Shown piece by piece: positions 22,565 through 30,126 of a stretch of DNA of 64,000 nucleotides. The notes below the pieces were generated by a model. It ran no database searches. It saw nothing but the letters and a program-made list of their open reading frames with translations, and was not told the DNA's origin. The number at the start of each line of letters is the position of its first letter. Position 1 is the stretch's first letter. Made by a program: the position numbers and the translations under genes. Source of the stretch: Bacteroidales bacterium (GTDB lineage: Bacteria > Bacteroidota > Bacteroidia > Bacteroidales > UBA932); the NCBI GenBank assembly GCA_017534745.1, contig JAFXVX010000017.1, positions 62,001 through 126,000 of the forward strand, in the 5' to 3' direction.

Positions 22565-22873
22565 CTACAGCAGCGAATAGAATTTCGTAATATAAATAAG
22601 TACTACAGCTATCAGCAGCAGGGTCACAATGCCGATAATCACCTGTACGCGCCCGCCGGAGGTGCGTTTCTTGGCATAATTGCCTCCGCGGAAGGCCCCG
22701 CGAAGATTGCTCCCCGGGACATAGGTCCCCTCCTCCCTGTCGGCGGCGTCACGACCGTCCACGGCGGAAAACTTAGCTTTCCGCTCCTCTTCGTCCGGGT
22801 CGTAGTACCTCGGCTTGTAGTTGAATACCCTGTGTTCCTGGTCTCCGAAGAAACCGAAATTGAATCCCGCCAT
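22565..22873 (-). CDS. Small conserved-looking protein with one C-terminal membrane helix
   Basis: 102 residues beginning MAGFNFGFFGDQEHRVFNYKPRYYDPDEEERKAK. A charged, Gly/Arg-rich middle follows, then one transmembrane helix (VQVIIGIVTLLLIAVVLIYIT) at the C-terminus, suggesting a tail-anchored protein facing the cytoplasm. The stop abuts the mutL start. I recall similar short reading frames upstream of mutL in Bacteroidales but know no function. First gene of the operon. Confidence 0.78.
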   Translation of the reverse strand: MAGFNFGFFGDQEHRVFNYKPRYYDPDEEERKAKFSAVDGRDAADREEGTYVPGSNLRGAFRGGNYAKKRTSGGRVQVIIGIVTLLLIAVVLIYITKFYSLL

Positions 22874-22896
22874 AGCTTCTTAACGCGTATATCAAA

Positions 22897-22904
22897 CAAA
22901 GGTA
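22897..22904 (-). promoter_or_regulatory. -7 promoter motif of the mutL operon
   Basis: TACCTTTG on the minus strand, 23 bp before the ATG at 22873. Confidence 0.65.
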
Positions 22905-22925
22905 CACAAAAGTTGCCGAAATTTG

Positions 22926-22955
22926 TTGGAGAATTGAAAAAAAGTAGTAATTTTG
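22926..22955 (+). promoter_or_regulatory. Promoter of the tRNA-Gln gene
   Basis: TTG (22926-22928), 19 bp, then TAATTTTG (22948-22955); start of tRNA-Gln at 22988. Confidence 0.65.
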
Positions 22956-22987
22956 CAGTCCCATTTCCCGAGAGGGGTGGGACTCAT

Positions 22988-23058
22988 TGAGATATGGTGT
23001 AATGGTAGCACTACAGATTCTGGCTCTGTCAGTGAGGGTTCGAGTCCTTCTATCTCAA
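22988..23058 (+). tRNA. tRNA-Gln (anticodon CTG)
   Basis: The acceptor stem TGAGATA/TATCTCA closes the cloverleaf. The anticodon arm ACAGA-TTCTGGC-TCTGT gives CTG, and the T-arm contains GTTCGAGTC. The CCA end is not encoded. Confidence 0.93.
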
Positions 23059-23060
23059 CA

Positions 23061-23089
23061 GAAAAAGTCAGCTTCACGCTGATTTTTTC
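23061..23089 (+). terminator. Terminator-like hairpin between the two tRNA genes
   Basis: TCAGC-TTCAC-GCTGA stem flanked by an A-run and followed by six T's. If it works, tRNA-Met would need read-through or its own promoter, which I do not see. Confidence 0.6.
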
Positions 23090-23096
23090 TTGCCCT

Positions 23097-23170
23097 GGCG
23101 GGGTAGCTCAGCTGGTTAGAGCGTCGGATTCATAATCCGGAGGTCGTGGGATCGTGACCCACTCCCGCTA
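23097..23170 (+). tRNA. tRNA-Met (anticodon CAT), with an atypical T-loop
   Basis: The acceptor GGCGGGG pairs with TCCCGCT including G-T ends. The D-arm is AGCTCAGCTGGTTAGAGC and the anticodon arm CGGAT-TCATAAT-CCG, read as CAT; an Ile2-type tRNA with modified C34 cannot be fully excluded. The T-stem GTGGG/CCCAC is intact, but the loop reads ATCGTGA instead of the usual TTCGANN, so T54 and A58 look exchanged. The tRNA 3' end is also duplicated 159 bp downstream. It may be a working tRNA or a copy disturbed by the adjacent element. Confidence 0.82.
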
Positions 23171-23330
23171 CGAACGAAGTGAGTGCGGATGTGGGTCACG
23201 ATGTCGCCATCAGGCGACCGGCGGTGCGGGCACTTGTGTATCGGACGGACGTCCGATAAAGTGCTGGAGCAATAGAGCCGTGGGGGCTCGGGGGTTTACC
23301 CCCGTATAAAAAGGGACCCACTCCCGCTAC
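23151..23330 (+). repeat. Hairpin-rich element flanked by a duplication of the tRNA-Met 3' end
   Basis: GACCCACTCCCGCTAC occurs at 23156-23171 (tRNA 3' end) and again at 23315-23330. Between them are several hairpins: ATCGTGACCCAC (23151-23162) with GTGGGTCACGAT (23191-23202), GTCGCC/GGCGAC, TATCGGAC/GTCCGATA inside GCACTT/AAGTGC, and CGGGGG/CCCCCG. No coding frame. It may be a small attachment-site remnant or a non-coding mobile element. Confidence 0.7.
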
Positions 23331-23337
23331 AACACCT

Positions 23338-23369
23338 TGTCATTTCGAGCGAAGCCGAGAAATCTCGTA
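23338..23369 (+). repeat. Dispersed palindromic repeat (family A), intergenic copy
   Basis: GTCATTTCGAGCGAAG ... GAGAAATCTC, the same element (opposite orientation) as at 2660-2696 and 4827-4855 and similar to 49129-49163. Confidence 0.75.
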
Positions 23370-23423
23370 AACTCCCTATATATCCGCCCGTCGCTATGCT
23401 TAGCGATGGTTTTTTTATTTACC

Positions 23424-25052
23424 CTATATGGTAACATGAAAAAATGGCACCCCGTGAGGCGTCGTTTCCTGTTGTAGTATGCCTTCACGCTCCAAGGCGA
23501 GTATCCCAAATGTTATTTCTTTGTTCCATCCAAACCTCAGGGAATAAGTATTGACGGCAATCCAGTCAGTACCCTGTTTCAACTCTTCATCTGACAAATC
23601 ATCCACATTAGGATTCTCATAATCATCCAAAGTTAACCTGCTTCGACGTGGAGGAATGGCAGACGGGTCAATTTTGCCGATATTGTTTTCTATTTCTTCG
23701 TATGTGACGTAGGGTTTCCCTATCTTTTTTATGCTTTCCAAAACTGCATCCCTTGGCTTCAAGGCAGGAGCCTCTTTCGCAGCTGGTTCGAGGACCTTCT
23801 CCTGCGTTTTCTTCTTTGAGTTCGTGCCGAAAATAAGTTTCTCAAAATCATAAAAGATGTCCTCTTCTTCAAGGAAAGGATAGGGCGGTCTTAACCTGTC
23901 ATGGATGCTTTGAACTGTATTGTCACCAGGAGCTATCTGGTTTGACAGCATAATAAATCTGTTTAGCCAATGTGTCTGATCGAAAGAAGACAATGAGGCA
24001 ATATTTTCAAAGAGAAAATGTCCGAAACCATAAGGACAGTCTCGTCCTATAGAATATTTTTTTCCGTAAACGTATGAGGCGTAATCTTCGGCAATATCCT
24101 TAAACTCGGTCAAACTGTCGGAAGCAGTCGAGAGGAATTGCAAAGTTGCAAACTCCGCCATCGGCTCCTCTATCTCCCGGGCAAGTGTCAACTGATTGGA
24201 CGCAAAATAGAAAAGTGCATGAAACAACTCGTGGATAAGAACCGCCACCGGGGAAATCTCCGTTTCCCGTATACTCCCAAGATATAATACGATTTTAGGA
24301 TTTGATGACGAAAAAAAACGACCCGGGATTTCATGTTCCAGGCAAATTGCATCCCCTTTAAATTGCCTTAAACGCCATTCATATGCACCTTGGACATCTA
24401 TAATTGACGACATTTTTTTTCGAGCGGCTGCAAGAACCTGCTTGTCTGCTCCGTTCTGTTCGAGCCGATTATATTCGTCCTCAATCCTACATCTTGCCGT
24501 ACTGGCCCTATCCAGCCCCTCACGTAAGGCAGCCATGTCCAAATATTCTTTCTCCGTCATGCGTTCTGAACTGATTTCTATTGTCAGCCTGTCGCCCAGC
24601 GAAGAAAAGTAAAAACCATCCATGAAGCGGAAATCGAGGGCCTTCGATATGATCTTCAATTCATCCGGGTTAAGGAGTTCCGAATTAATGATATTTAACG
24701 CCGGTGCGGAATCAATAGCGAACGATTTTAGCGGTGGAAGCACTTCATCGTTCCAAAACTCCATGCGCCTTCTGCAATATGTAACAAAACCTTTCAGCTC
24801 CTGTCTGGATTGAATGGTAAAAATGCGGCCGTTGATCTTCACCATCCCGAAAATTCCATCGTCTTTCAAATCCAGTAAATCAGAGACGGGGCATTCCAAG
24901 GCATCAGCGACTGCCTCCAGACGAGCTATTGTCGGATTCCCCCTTAATGAAGTGCGCAATGACTGAGGAGTAATATTCAGGCTCCTGGCCACCTCGTCGG
25001 TGCTCACCCTTCTGTTCTTCAAAATAACATCAAAATTTCGCAGAATATCCAT
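23424..25052 (-). CDS. XRE-type helix-turn-helix regulator fused to an ImmA/IrrE-like metallopeptidase
   Basis: 542 residues. The N-terminus (1-65) is a lambda-repressor-like HTH ('STDEVARSLNITPQSLRTSLRGNPTIARLEAVADALECPVSDLL'). A middle domain carries the zinc-peptidase motif LIHELFHALF (HExxH, about residue 271) and a following 'EEPMAEFATLQFLS' that can supply the third ligand, as in the ImmA/IrrE (COG2856) family. The C-terminal 130 residues look like a linker plus a winged-helix-like end ('KPYVTYEEIENNIGKIDP'). Such proteins act as stress- or DNA-damage-sensitive repressor/protease pairs in mobile elements and toxin-antitoxin or defence loci. Base composition is more A+T-rich than neighbouring core genes. 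It is divergent from the 25230 gene and may control it. Confidence 0.82.
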   Translation of the reverse strand: MDILRNFDVILKNRRVSTDEVARSLNITPQSLRTSLRGNPTIARLEAVADALECPVSDLLDLKDDGIFGMVKINGRIFTIQSRQELKGFVTYCRRRMEFWNDEVLPPLKSFAIDSAPALNIINSELLNPDELKIISKALDFRFMDGFYFSSLGDRLTIEISSERMTEKEYLDMAALREGLDRASTARCRIEDEYNRLEQNGADKQVLAAARKKMSSIIDVQGAYEWRLRQFKGDAICLEHEIPGRFFSSSNPKIVLYLGSIRETEISPVAVLIHELFHALFYFASNQLTLAREIEEPMAEFATLQFLSTASDSLTEFKDIAEDYASYVYGKKYSIGRDCPYGFGHFLFENIASLSSFDQTHWLNRFIMLSNQIAPGDNTVQSIHDRLRPPYPFLEEEDIFYDFEKLIFGTNSKKKTQEKVLEPAAKEAPALKPRDAVLESIKKIGKPYVTYEEIENNIGKIDPSAIPPRRSRLTLDDYENPNVDDLSDEELKQGTDWIAVNTYSLRFGWNKEITFGILALEREGILQQETTPHGVPFFHVTI

Positions 25053-25078
25053 GGCATCTTTGTTTTTATCCGTGTCTG

Positions 25079-25176
25079 CAAAGATAATTTATTTTATTCA
25101 AATTTCGCATTTTTCACTCAAAAACTTAATTTATTATGTGATAATTTGGAAATATGAATAATTTATTATACTTTTG
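25079..25176. promoter_or_regulatory. Divergent promoter region of the accessory island
   Basis: Plus strand: TTTG (25145-25148), 20 bp, TACTTTTG (25169-25176), a full Bacteroidota consensus pointing at the gene at 25230. Minus strand: TATCTTTG (25079-25086), 26 bp before the regulator ATG. The A+T-rich stretch between them is a natural operator site for the XRE protein. Confidence 0.7.
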
Positions 25177-25229
25177 TGGCGTGTTTCACAAATAAAACTG
25201 AGTCACGAATTTTTTAAAGGTATTTTTAA

Positions 25230-25604
25230 ATGGATGCAAGGTTAAATCATCACGTTGATGCCGACAACTGGTCGGAAAAAGCAAAAAGCTATGCAGAAGA
25301 GAAGATTGAAGAAATTCTTCCCTCTGTCAGAGAAAGAATCACGGAAGGAGAAGACAGGGGAAAGGTGCTGGAGGAAACCCTGGAGGAAGTGCAGGAAAGC
25401 GTCAAGTTTTCACTGTTCTCTTATCTGAAAAATTCAGGGAGCATCTATCCGAAGACCCGCCTGTACTACAGCCACCCTATGGGCGGTTACAGAAGGCGCT
25501 ATTATCCAATCACTATGAGAGATGTTCCAAAGGATCTTCTGGATGTGCAGGAGCTCATTCCCGACCTCGCTGAAATGGTAAATAATTCAATTAAAAATAT
25601 ATAA
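25230..25604 (+). CDS. Unrecognised small island protein
   Basis: 124 residues, start ATG at 25230 about 50 bp after a strong promoter. The first 60 residues are charged and probably helical ('KAKSYAEEKIEEILPSVRERITEGEDRGKVLEETLEEVQES'). A Tyr/Arg-rich segment (GGYRRRYYPITMRDV) and a helical end follow. No signal peptide or membrane segment. I do not recognise the family. First gene of a same-strand run of six. Confidence 0.65.
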   Translation: MDARLNHHVDADNWSEKAKSYAEEKIEEILPSVRERITEGEDRGKVLEETLEEVQESVKFSLFSYLKNSGSIYPKTRLYYSHPMGGYRRRYYPITMRDVPKDLLDVQELIPDLAEMVNNSIKNI

Positions 25605-25607
25605 GAT

Positions 25608-26951
25608 ATGAAAGAATCATCAAACATCACCTTCGATTTCGCCGCGCGTTGGGCGAAAAAGAACGCCGCCTCCCATCCTGAGGCGAAGTACATCATTACC
25701 CTTTACAATAAGGGACTCTCTACCTTGGACGAGGTCTTTTCCGCCCCCCTCAAGGATTGCAAAAAACTCAGGGAACTCCGTGACTTCCTGTCAGGGCACA
25801 TCGACGAGATTGAACGCGACTACGCCACCTCGCAGGCAGTGACGGTCATCCCTCCGGCAGAGGGCGAGACCATGGCCGGAACGCTGAAGGCGTTCGCCGC
25901 CAGCTATGCTGCCATCGTAGAGAAGCGTTCCGGGAAGGATTCCCGCCGCGCAGAGCTGTTCAGAAAGTACTATGTGCTCCCTGACCTCCCTGTGAAGAAA
26001 CTATTCTCCCGTGAAGACCTCGCCATCCTTACCGGCCTCACCGTGGAGAGGGTGCGCCAAATCCTTTGCGAGAACACCGATGAGATCCGCCGCATCCTCC
26101 TCGGGGAAACGGTCGGAAATGTTGCGGCCCATCCTGTCCTGGTCGATTGGTTCAAGGGGGTGGATGCAAAGGTTGGGGAAGTTATCTCAATGGGCATGCT
26201 CAGAACCATTGCAGGATGTTCCGACATAGATCCGTTCACTGAGCGTCTCTTCTGCGACGTTCTTCAGCTCACCGTATCCAGAGACAAGAACGCTGAGCCC
26301 ATGGCCTGCCGCGGCAATCTCAGATCCTTCTCCGGGGAGATCGGCAAGGTGACGAAGTTCTTCCGTGAAGCCGGTATCCCTGTCAGTGATGACGAGTTCG
26401 TCCTCTTTCTCCGTAAGACCTTCAAAGACAAGGCCGTGCAGGACCAGCTCCGTGATTATGTAATGACCTCAAGCCAGTACGAGGTGACAATGGAGGAAGG
26501 CCGGGTAAAGGCCATCGCGCTCCGATGGGAATACCTGGAGACCATCGGCGCGGAAATAGCCCGCATCCTCTACGACAATGGAGTATTCACCAACGAGACC
26601 GCATGGCACCGCCGCGATATAGCCGCGGCATACAACAGGCTTGCGGCGCTGCACCGCATCGAGCCGATGGCGGAGAACGCCCCGTTTCGCCATCCGATGA
26701 TTCTCGCGTGCGGGAAGTCCAGCTACTACCGCATCAAGGGGGCTATGGACAAATTTACCGACGGTCTGACCTTTGCGCGGGAATACGTCATTCGCAAAGG
26801 CCGTTCGGCCACACTGGCGGAGTTTCGCGCCCTGTGCGCCTCCCAGGGATACACCCACATATATGGGGAGCGCACCATAGACACGTTCTTTTCCATCGCG
26901 AACAAGCCATTCGCCGGGAGGCGAAGCTCTGGCAGAAAATCGAATAAATAG
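25608..26951 (+). CDS. Island protein with a sigma-region-4-like helix-turn-helix
   Basis: 447 residues starting 3 bp after the previous stop. The segment 'FSREDLAILTGLTVERVRQILCE' (about residues 137-160) closely resembles sigma-70 region 4.2 (compare 'TLEEIGEELGVTRERVRQI'). The stretch 'YNKGLSTLDEVFSAPLKDCKKLRELRDFL' near residues 32-60 resembles the helix-hairpin-helix of the RNA polymerase alpha C-terminal domain. The remainder is helical with repeated basic patches, ending FAGRRSSGRKSNK. No -10-binding region 2 is visible, so it is not a complete sigma factor. A DNA-binding regulator is inferred; the family is unknown to me. Confidence 0.6.
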   Translation: MKESSNITFDFAARWAKKNAASHPEAKYIITLYNKGLSTLDEVFSAPLKDCKKLRELRDFLSGHIDEIERDYATSQAVTVIPPAEGETMAGTLKAFAASYAAIVEKRSGKDSRRAELFRKYYVLPDLPVKKLFSREDLAILTGLTVERVRQILCENTDEIRRILLGETVGNVAAHPVLVDWFKGVDAKVGEVISMGMLRTIAGCSDIDPFTERLFCDVLQLTVSRDKNAEPMACRGNLRSFSGEIGKVTKFFREAGIPVSDDEFVLFLRKTFKDKAVQDQLRDYVMTSSQYEVTMEEGRVKAIALRWEYLETIGAEIARILYDNGVFTNETAWHRRDIAAAYNRLAALHRIEPMAENAPFRHPMILACGKSSYYRIKGAMDKFTDGLTFAREYVIRKGRSATLAEFRALCASQGYTHIYGERTIDTFFSIANKPFAGRRSSGRKSNK

Positions 26952-26960
26952 TCAGTGGGA

Positions 26961-27173
26961 ATGTGGGATTTATTCAAAATACTCATTGGGATCTTCCTAC
27001 TGATTCTCATCATTCCACTTTTGTGGTTACTCATCAAAATGGTTATCTGGTTCTTTGGATGGGTATTCGGAGGGCTGGTTGGCGGCGGGGTCGCCTTCGC
27101 CGCAGGTGATATTCTTGGTATCATCTTCATCATTGCATGTGTTGTATTCGTTATCTGGTGTTTAGCAAGTTAA
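26961..27173 (+). CDS. Small membrane protein
   Basis: 70 residues from the ATG at 26961 (a GTG two codons earlier is possible). Almost entirely hydrophobic, with two to three transmembrane helices, a Gly-rich turn (VFGGLVGGGVAFAAG) and no soluble domain. Small proteins like this beside regulators can be holin-like or effector proteins, but nothing in the sequence proves that. It lies 9 bp after the previous gene and 3 bp before the next. Confidence 0.6.
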   Translation: MWDLFKILIGIFLLILIIPLLWLLIKMVIWFFGWVFGGLVGGGVAFAAGDILGIIFIIACVVFVIWCLAS

Positions 27174-27176
27174 GTC

Positions 27177-27773
27177 ATGAAATGGGATTCTGTTAACAAC
27201 TGCCCTGTTCCGGGCACATACACTCCCCTGAACATTCCGGCATCGGAAATAATGGATGAATGCAGGCGGGTCAGGGAACAAGGTGGTTCATTACTGGGAG
27301 ATGAGATAGAAAGCATCCTCGACTCCCAAGTAAAGACTGTGGATGAGTTCTTTCTTCAAAAGAAGTCCTTGGGATTGTCACGCCAGAGCCTGAACGAAGA
27401 CTTGCCGATTCTTCTGAACATGACGCATAAGTATCACACACCGGAAGTGGCTGCGCATATAATAGACCTAACCGACGGACCCCTGGATCTGCTTTATATG
27501 AATGATACCGATGGCATCCTCACAAGCCGGGTATTTTTATGCGAGACTCAGGAGGATATTTGGGATATCCTCCTGGAAGGTATCGGCAATCCGCGTGAGT
27601 TTGTTTATACCTACTGCGGCATGTCCCGTGGTTGGCCGAATTATCCATACGGAACCCTGCTCCCGAAAGAAGAGAGGGGGCTGACCTACAGCATCAGCCG
27701 TCTCTGGTGCTTTATCAAATACATGATTGCGCACAATGTAAAACCCGATAACATTCTGTTTGATTTATTATGA
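27177..27773 (+). CDS. Unrecognised island protein
   Basis: 198 residues, soluble, acidic, no signal peptide. It includes 'IIDLTDGPLDLLYMNDTDGIL', 'CETQEDIWDILLEGIG' and an aromatic 'GWPNYPYGTLL' loop. No motif I can assign. Its stop overlaps the start of the next gene (ATGA, 27770-27773), so the two products are translationally coupled and may act together. Confidence 0.6.
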   Translation: MKWDSVNNCPVPGTYTPLNIPASEIMDECRRVREQGGSLLGDEIESILDSQVKTVDEFFLQKKSLGLSRQSLNEDLPILLNMTHKYHTPEVAAHIIDLTDGPLDLLYMNDTDGILTSRVFLCETQEDIWDILLEGIGNPREFVYTYCGMSRGWPNYPYGTLLPKEERGLTYSISRLWCFIKYMIAHNVKPDNILFDLL

Positions 27774-28399
27774 GTATTTTCATCCTATATTCCTTATTCG
27801 CGCTCCGTGACGACAATGACCCGGCTCGCAAACTTCACCGGCGCGTAGGTGGATACTATTCCACCCTGGAACAGGCAATCGAGGCGATGCCTGAAGAACG
27901 TCGATCCAATGAGCGCCCTGGAGATCCCATCTTTCTCTATTGCTTCATCGTGGAAGAATTTCCGGTCGATGTGCAGAATCACGGCAATCTCCGCGAATGG
28001 CTCTTTTCACCGGATGGAAAGCAGCTGGACTACCGGCTCGCCGACAGTGAGTTCCACGGACGCATGGACGATGAAATCCGCTTCAAAGTCGGTGACATCG
28101 TTGACGTAATCTGCAGCAAGGGCGGCAAATTGATTGCCGAGCCTATGATTGTAGGCAGGACGCCCTTCACGCCGGAGCTCCTGAAGAAATATGCTGATGA
28201 ACTCGCCGAATATGGACAAACTCCTGACCCTGAGGAGGAGTATAACTGCCTGCCGCTGAACGGCAAAGCTTATGAGTATGTCTCTCCAGCCCGGGTAATG
28301 CCCCTGCAAAGGCCATTGGGTGCGGAAACGGAGAAAGCGTTCAAGGACTATCTCGCCAATGCCCGTAACAACAAAATATATCTAAGGAGGCGCTGGTAA
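27770..28399 (+). CDS. Unrecognised island protein
   Basis: 209 residues. The N-terminal half has 'FILYSLFALRDDNDPARKLHRRVGGYYSTLEQAIEAMPE' and 'RFKVGDIVDVICSKGGKLIAEPMIVGRTPF', suggestive of a small beta-rich fold; the C-terminus is basic (NNKIYLRRRW). No known family. Coupled to the upstream gene. Its last codons contain an AAGGAGG that can serve the tiny reading frame at 28401. Confidence 0.6.
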   Translation: MSIFILYSLFALRDDNDPARKLHRRVGGYYSTLEQAIEAMPEERRSNERPGDPIFLYCFIVEEFPVDVQNHGNLREWLFSPDGKQLDYRLADSEFHGRMDDEIRFKVGDIVDVICSKGGKLIAEPMIVGRTPFTPELLKKYADELAEYGQTPDPEEEYNCLPLNGKAYEYVSPARVMPLQRPLGAETEKAFKDYLANARNNKIYLRRRW

Positions 28400-28400
28400 T

Positions 28401-28517
28401 ATGGAGAACAACGAGCACCTTACCGCTAAAGATGGAACGGAATATACAGCCAGGACTCTCAATAAATTTGTACCTTTGTGGAAAATACGACACTGCTCCG
28501 TAAAACAAAATCCCTGA
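28401..28517 (+). CDS. Tiny reading frame at the island border, possibly a truncated gene
   Basis: 38 codons (MENNEHLTAKDGTEYTARTL...) starting 1 bp after the previous stop, with a strong Shine-Dalgarno AAGGAGG 10 bp upstream, which is rare here. Its 3' half overlaps the xpt promoter, so the frame may be the 5' stub of a longer gene cut at the island boundary. Confidence 0.4.
   Translation: MENNEHLTAKDGTEYTARTLNKFVPLWKIRHCSVKQNP
28471..28478 (+). promoter_or_regulatory. -7 promoter motif of xpt
   Basis: TACCTTTG 43 bp before the xpt ATG. It marks the return to core genes. Confidence 0.6.
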
Positions 28518-28521
28518 AGAT

Positions 28522-29094
28522 ATGGAAGAGCTTAAAAACAGAATACTTAAGGACGGGAAAGCGAAGGCGGACGGGGGGATTGTGCTCGTCAACGGGTTTT
28601 TGAACCACCAGCTGGATCCGAAGTTGATGATGCACTGCGCGGAAGAGTTCGCGAGGATTTTCAAAGACAAGGGTATCAACAAGATAGTGACTATCGAGGC
28701 GTCGGGGATTGCGCCGGCGATCCTGACGGGGTACCTGATGGACCTCCCGGTGGTGTTTATCAAAAAGAAACTCTCGAGCACCATGGGTGAAACCTGGCAG
28801 TCGTGGGTGCGCTCTTTTACGCGCAACGAGAAGGTGCCGGTCTGCGTCGACCGGCGCTTCCTGACCGCCGACGACCGCGTCGTCTTCATCGACGACTTTC
28901 TCGCCGGCGGCCACGCCGCCGGCAGCGTCATCGACATCTGCCGGCAAGCCGGCGCAACGATTGTCGCTATGGGCTTCCTTGTCGAAAAAAGCTTCTCCGG
29001 CGGCGGAGATTTCCTCCGCGGGCACGGAATCCCCTACCACTCCCTCGCCGTCGTCCGGCGCATCCGCGAGGACGACAGTATCGAGCTGGAGTAA
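28522..29094 (+). CDS. xpt: Xanthine phosphoribosyltransferase
   Basis: Purine salvage: xanthine + PRPP to XMP. The 190-residue protein begins MEELKNRILKDGKAKADGGI and has 'FLNHQLDPKLM', 'TIEASGIAPAI' and the PRPP-binding loop VVFIDDFLAGGHAAGS, all typical of Xpt rather than of orotate or adenine phosphoribosyltransferases. It ends 8 bp before the convergent kinase gene. Confidence 0.93.
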   Translation: MEELKNRILKDGKAKADGGIVLVNGFLNHQLDPKLMMHCAEEFARIFKDKGINKIVTIEASGIAPAILTGYLMDLPVVFIKKKLSSTMGETWQSWVRSFTRNEKVPVCVDRRFLTADDRVVFIDDFLAGGHAAGSVIDICRQAGATIVAMGFLVEKSFSGGGDFLRGHGIPYHSLAVVRRIREDDSIELE

Positions 29095-29102
29095 ATCCCT
29101 TT

Positions 29103-30122
29103 TTACGGCATCTGGCTGAGGATCTCCTCCTCGGTGACGAGGTTGCAGTCGCCGATGATGGAGTTTTTGAGCATGGCGGCGGTGAGGCTGAAATCGAGAC
29201 AGCGCTGAGGATCGCCGGGCCACTTGCGCGAGGCGTGGATGTAGGCCGCGACGAAGGCGTCGCCGACGCCGACGGAATCGACTATGTCGGTGATGTCGAA
29301 GATTTTAGTCTTGTAGATGGTGCCGTGGTCCCAGAGGAGGGCTGTGAGGGTGTGATGATTGGTCGTGATCTGGTTGCGAAGACCCATCATCATCTCGCCG
29401 CAGAGAGGGAACTGCCGGCGCATCTCTTCGAAATACCGCCCGTAGGCCTCCATATCGAGCTCGGTCGTTGACAGCATCTTGTCTTCGGGGATTTTCGGCA
29501 TCCCGGTCGCAACTTCCCACTCGTCCTGGTCGCCGAAAATGTAGTCGCTGTACTGCATGAGGGCGTTCAGGGTCTTGTGCGCGTCGGCGCCGTCGTATTT
29601 CCAGAGGTTACGGCGGTAATTGATGTCACAGGTGATGCGGAGGCCGGCCTCCTTCGCGGTGCGGACGGCCTCGAAGGTCGCGTCGGCCGCCGACTGCGAG
29701 ACGGCGCAGGTGATGCCGGAGCAGTGGAAGGTGCCGGCGTCGCGGAATATCTCCGCCCACGGGAACATCCCGGGCGTGCACGACCAGAAGGAGGAGCCCT
29801 GGCGGTCATAGACTACGAGAGAACGGCGGATGTCGGCCGCCTTCTCAAAGTAGTAGGCACCGAGGCGCTCGCCGCCGCGGACGACGTCAGAGACGTCGAT
29901 ACCGTAGTAGCGGAGGGTGCGGAGGCAGGCGTCTCCGACGACGTTCTGCGGGATTCGGGAGACGTAGCCGACCTCGTCGCCGAGCACGGCGAGCGACACG
30001 GCGACGTTGGCCTCCGAGCCGCCGAACTGGCCCTCCCACTCGTTTCTCTGGCCGATTCTATGGACTCCCGGCGGCGACCAGCGCTGCAGGATTTCACCGA
30101 ATGTGACTGTCTTTTGTGCCAT
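29103..30122 (-). CDS. kdgK: PfkB-family sugar kinase, 2-dehydro-3-deoxygluconokinase-like
   Basis: 339 residues from the ATG at 30120-30122; the upstream TTG at 30140 lies beyond the promoter. Family motifs are 'QFGGSEANVAVSLAVLGDEVGYVSRI' at the N-terminus and DSVGVGDAFVAAYIH (anion hole and catalytic Asp, a variant of DTxGAGD). 'TCDINYRRNLWKY' is typical of KdgK-like enzymes that phosphorylate 2-keto-3-deoxygluconate. No uronate pathway gene is adjacent, so the substrate is inferred. The -7 motif sits only 5 bp upstream of the ATG, so the transcript is nearly leaderless. Confidence 0.82.
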   Translation of the reverse strand: MAQKTVTFGEILQRWSPPGVHRIGQRNEWEGQFGGSEANVAVSLAVLGDEVGYVSRIPQNVVGDACLRTLRYYGIDVSDVVRGGERLGAYYFEKAADIRRSLVVYDRQGSSFWSCTPGMFPWAEIFRDAGTFHCSGITCAVSQSAADATFEAVRTAKEAGLRITCDINYRRNLWKYDGADAHKTLNALMQYSDYIFGDQDEWEVATGMPKIPEDKMLSTTELDMEAYGRYFEEMRRQFPLCGEMMMGLRNQITTNHHTLTALLWDHGTIYKTKIFDITDIVDSVGVGDAFVAAYIHASRKWPGDPQRCLDFSLTAAMLKNSIIGDCNLVTEEEILSQMP

Positions 30123-30126
30123 ATCG

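Noticed and set aside
23151..23330. Riboswitch or tmRNA-like RNA next to tRNA-Met
   Set aside because: Hairpins are present but no known riboswitch core or tmRNA reading frame can be recognised.
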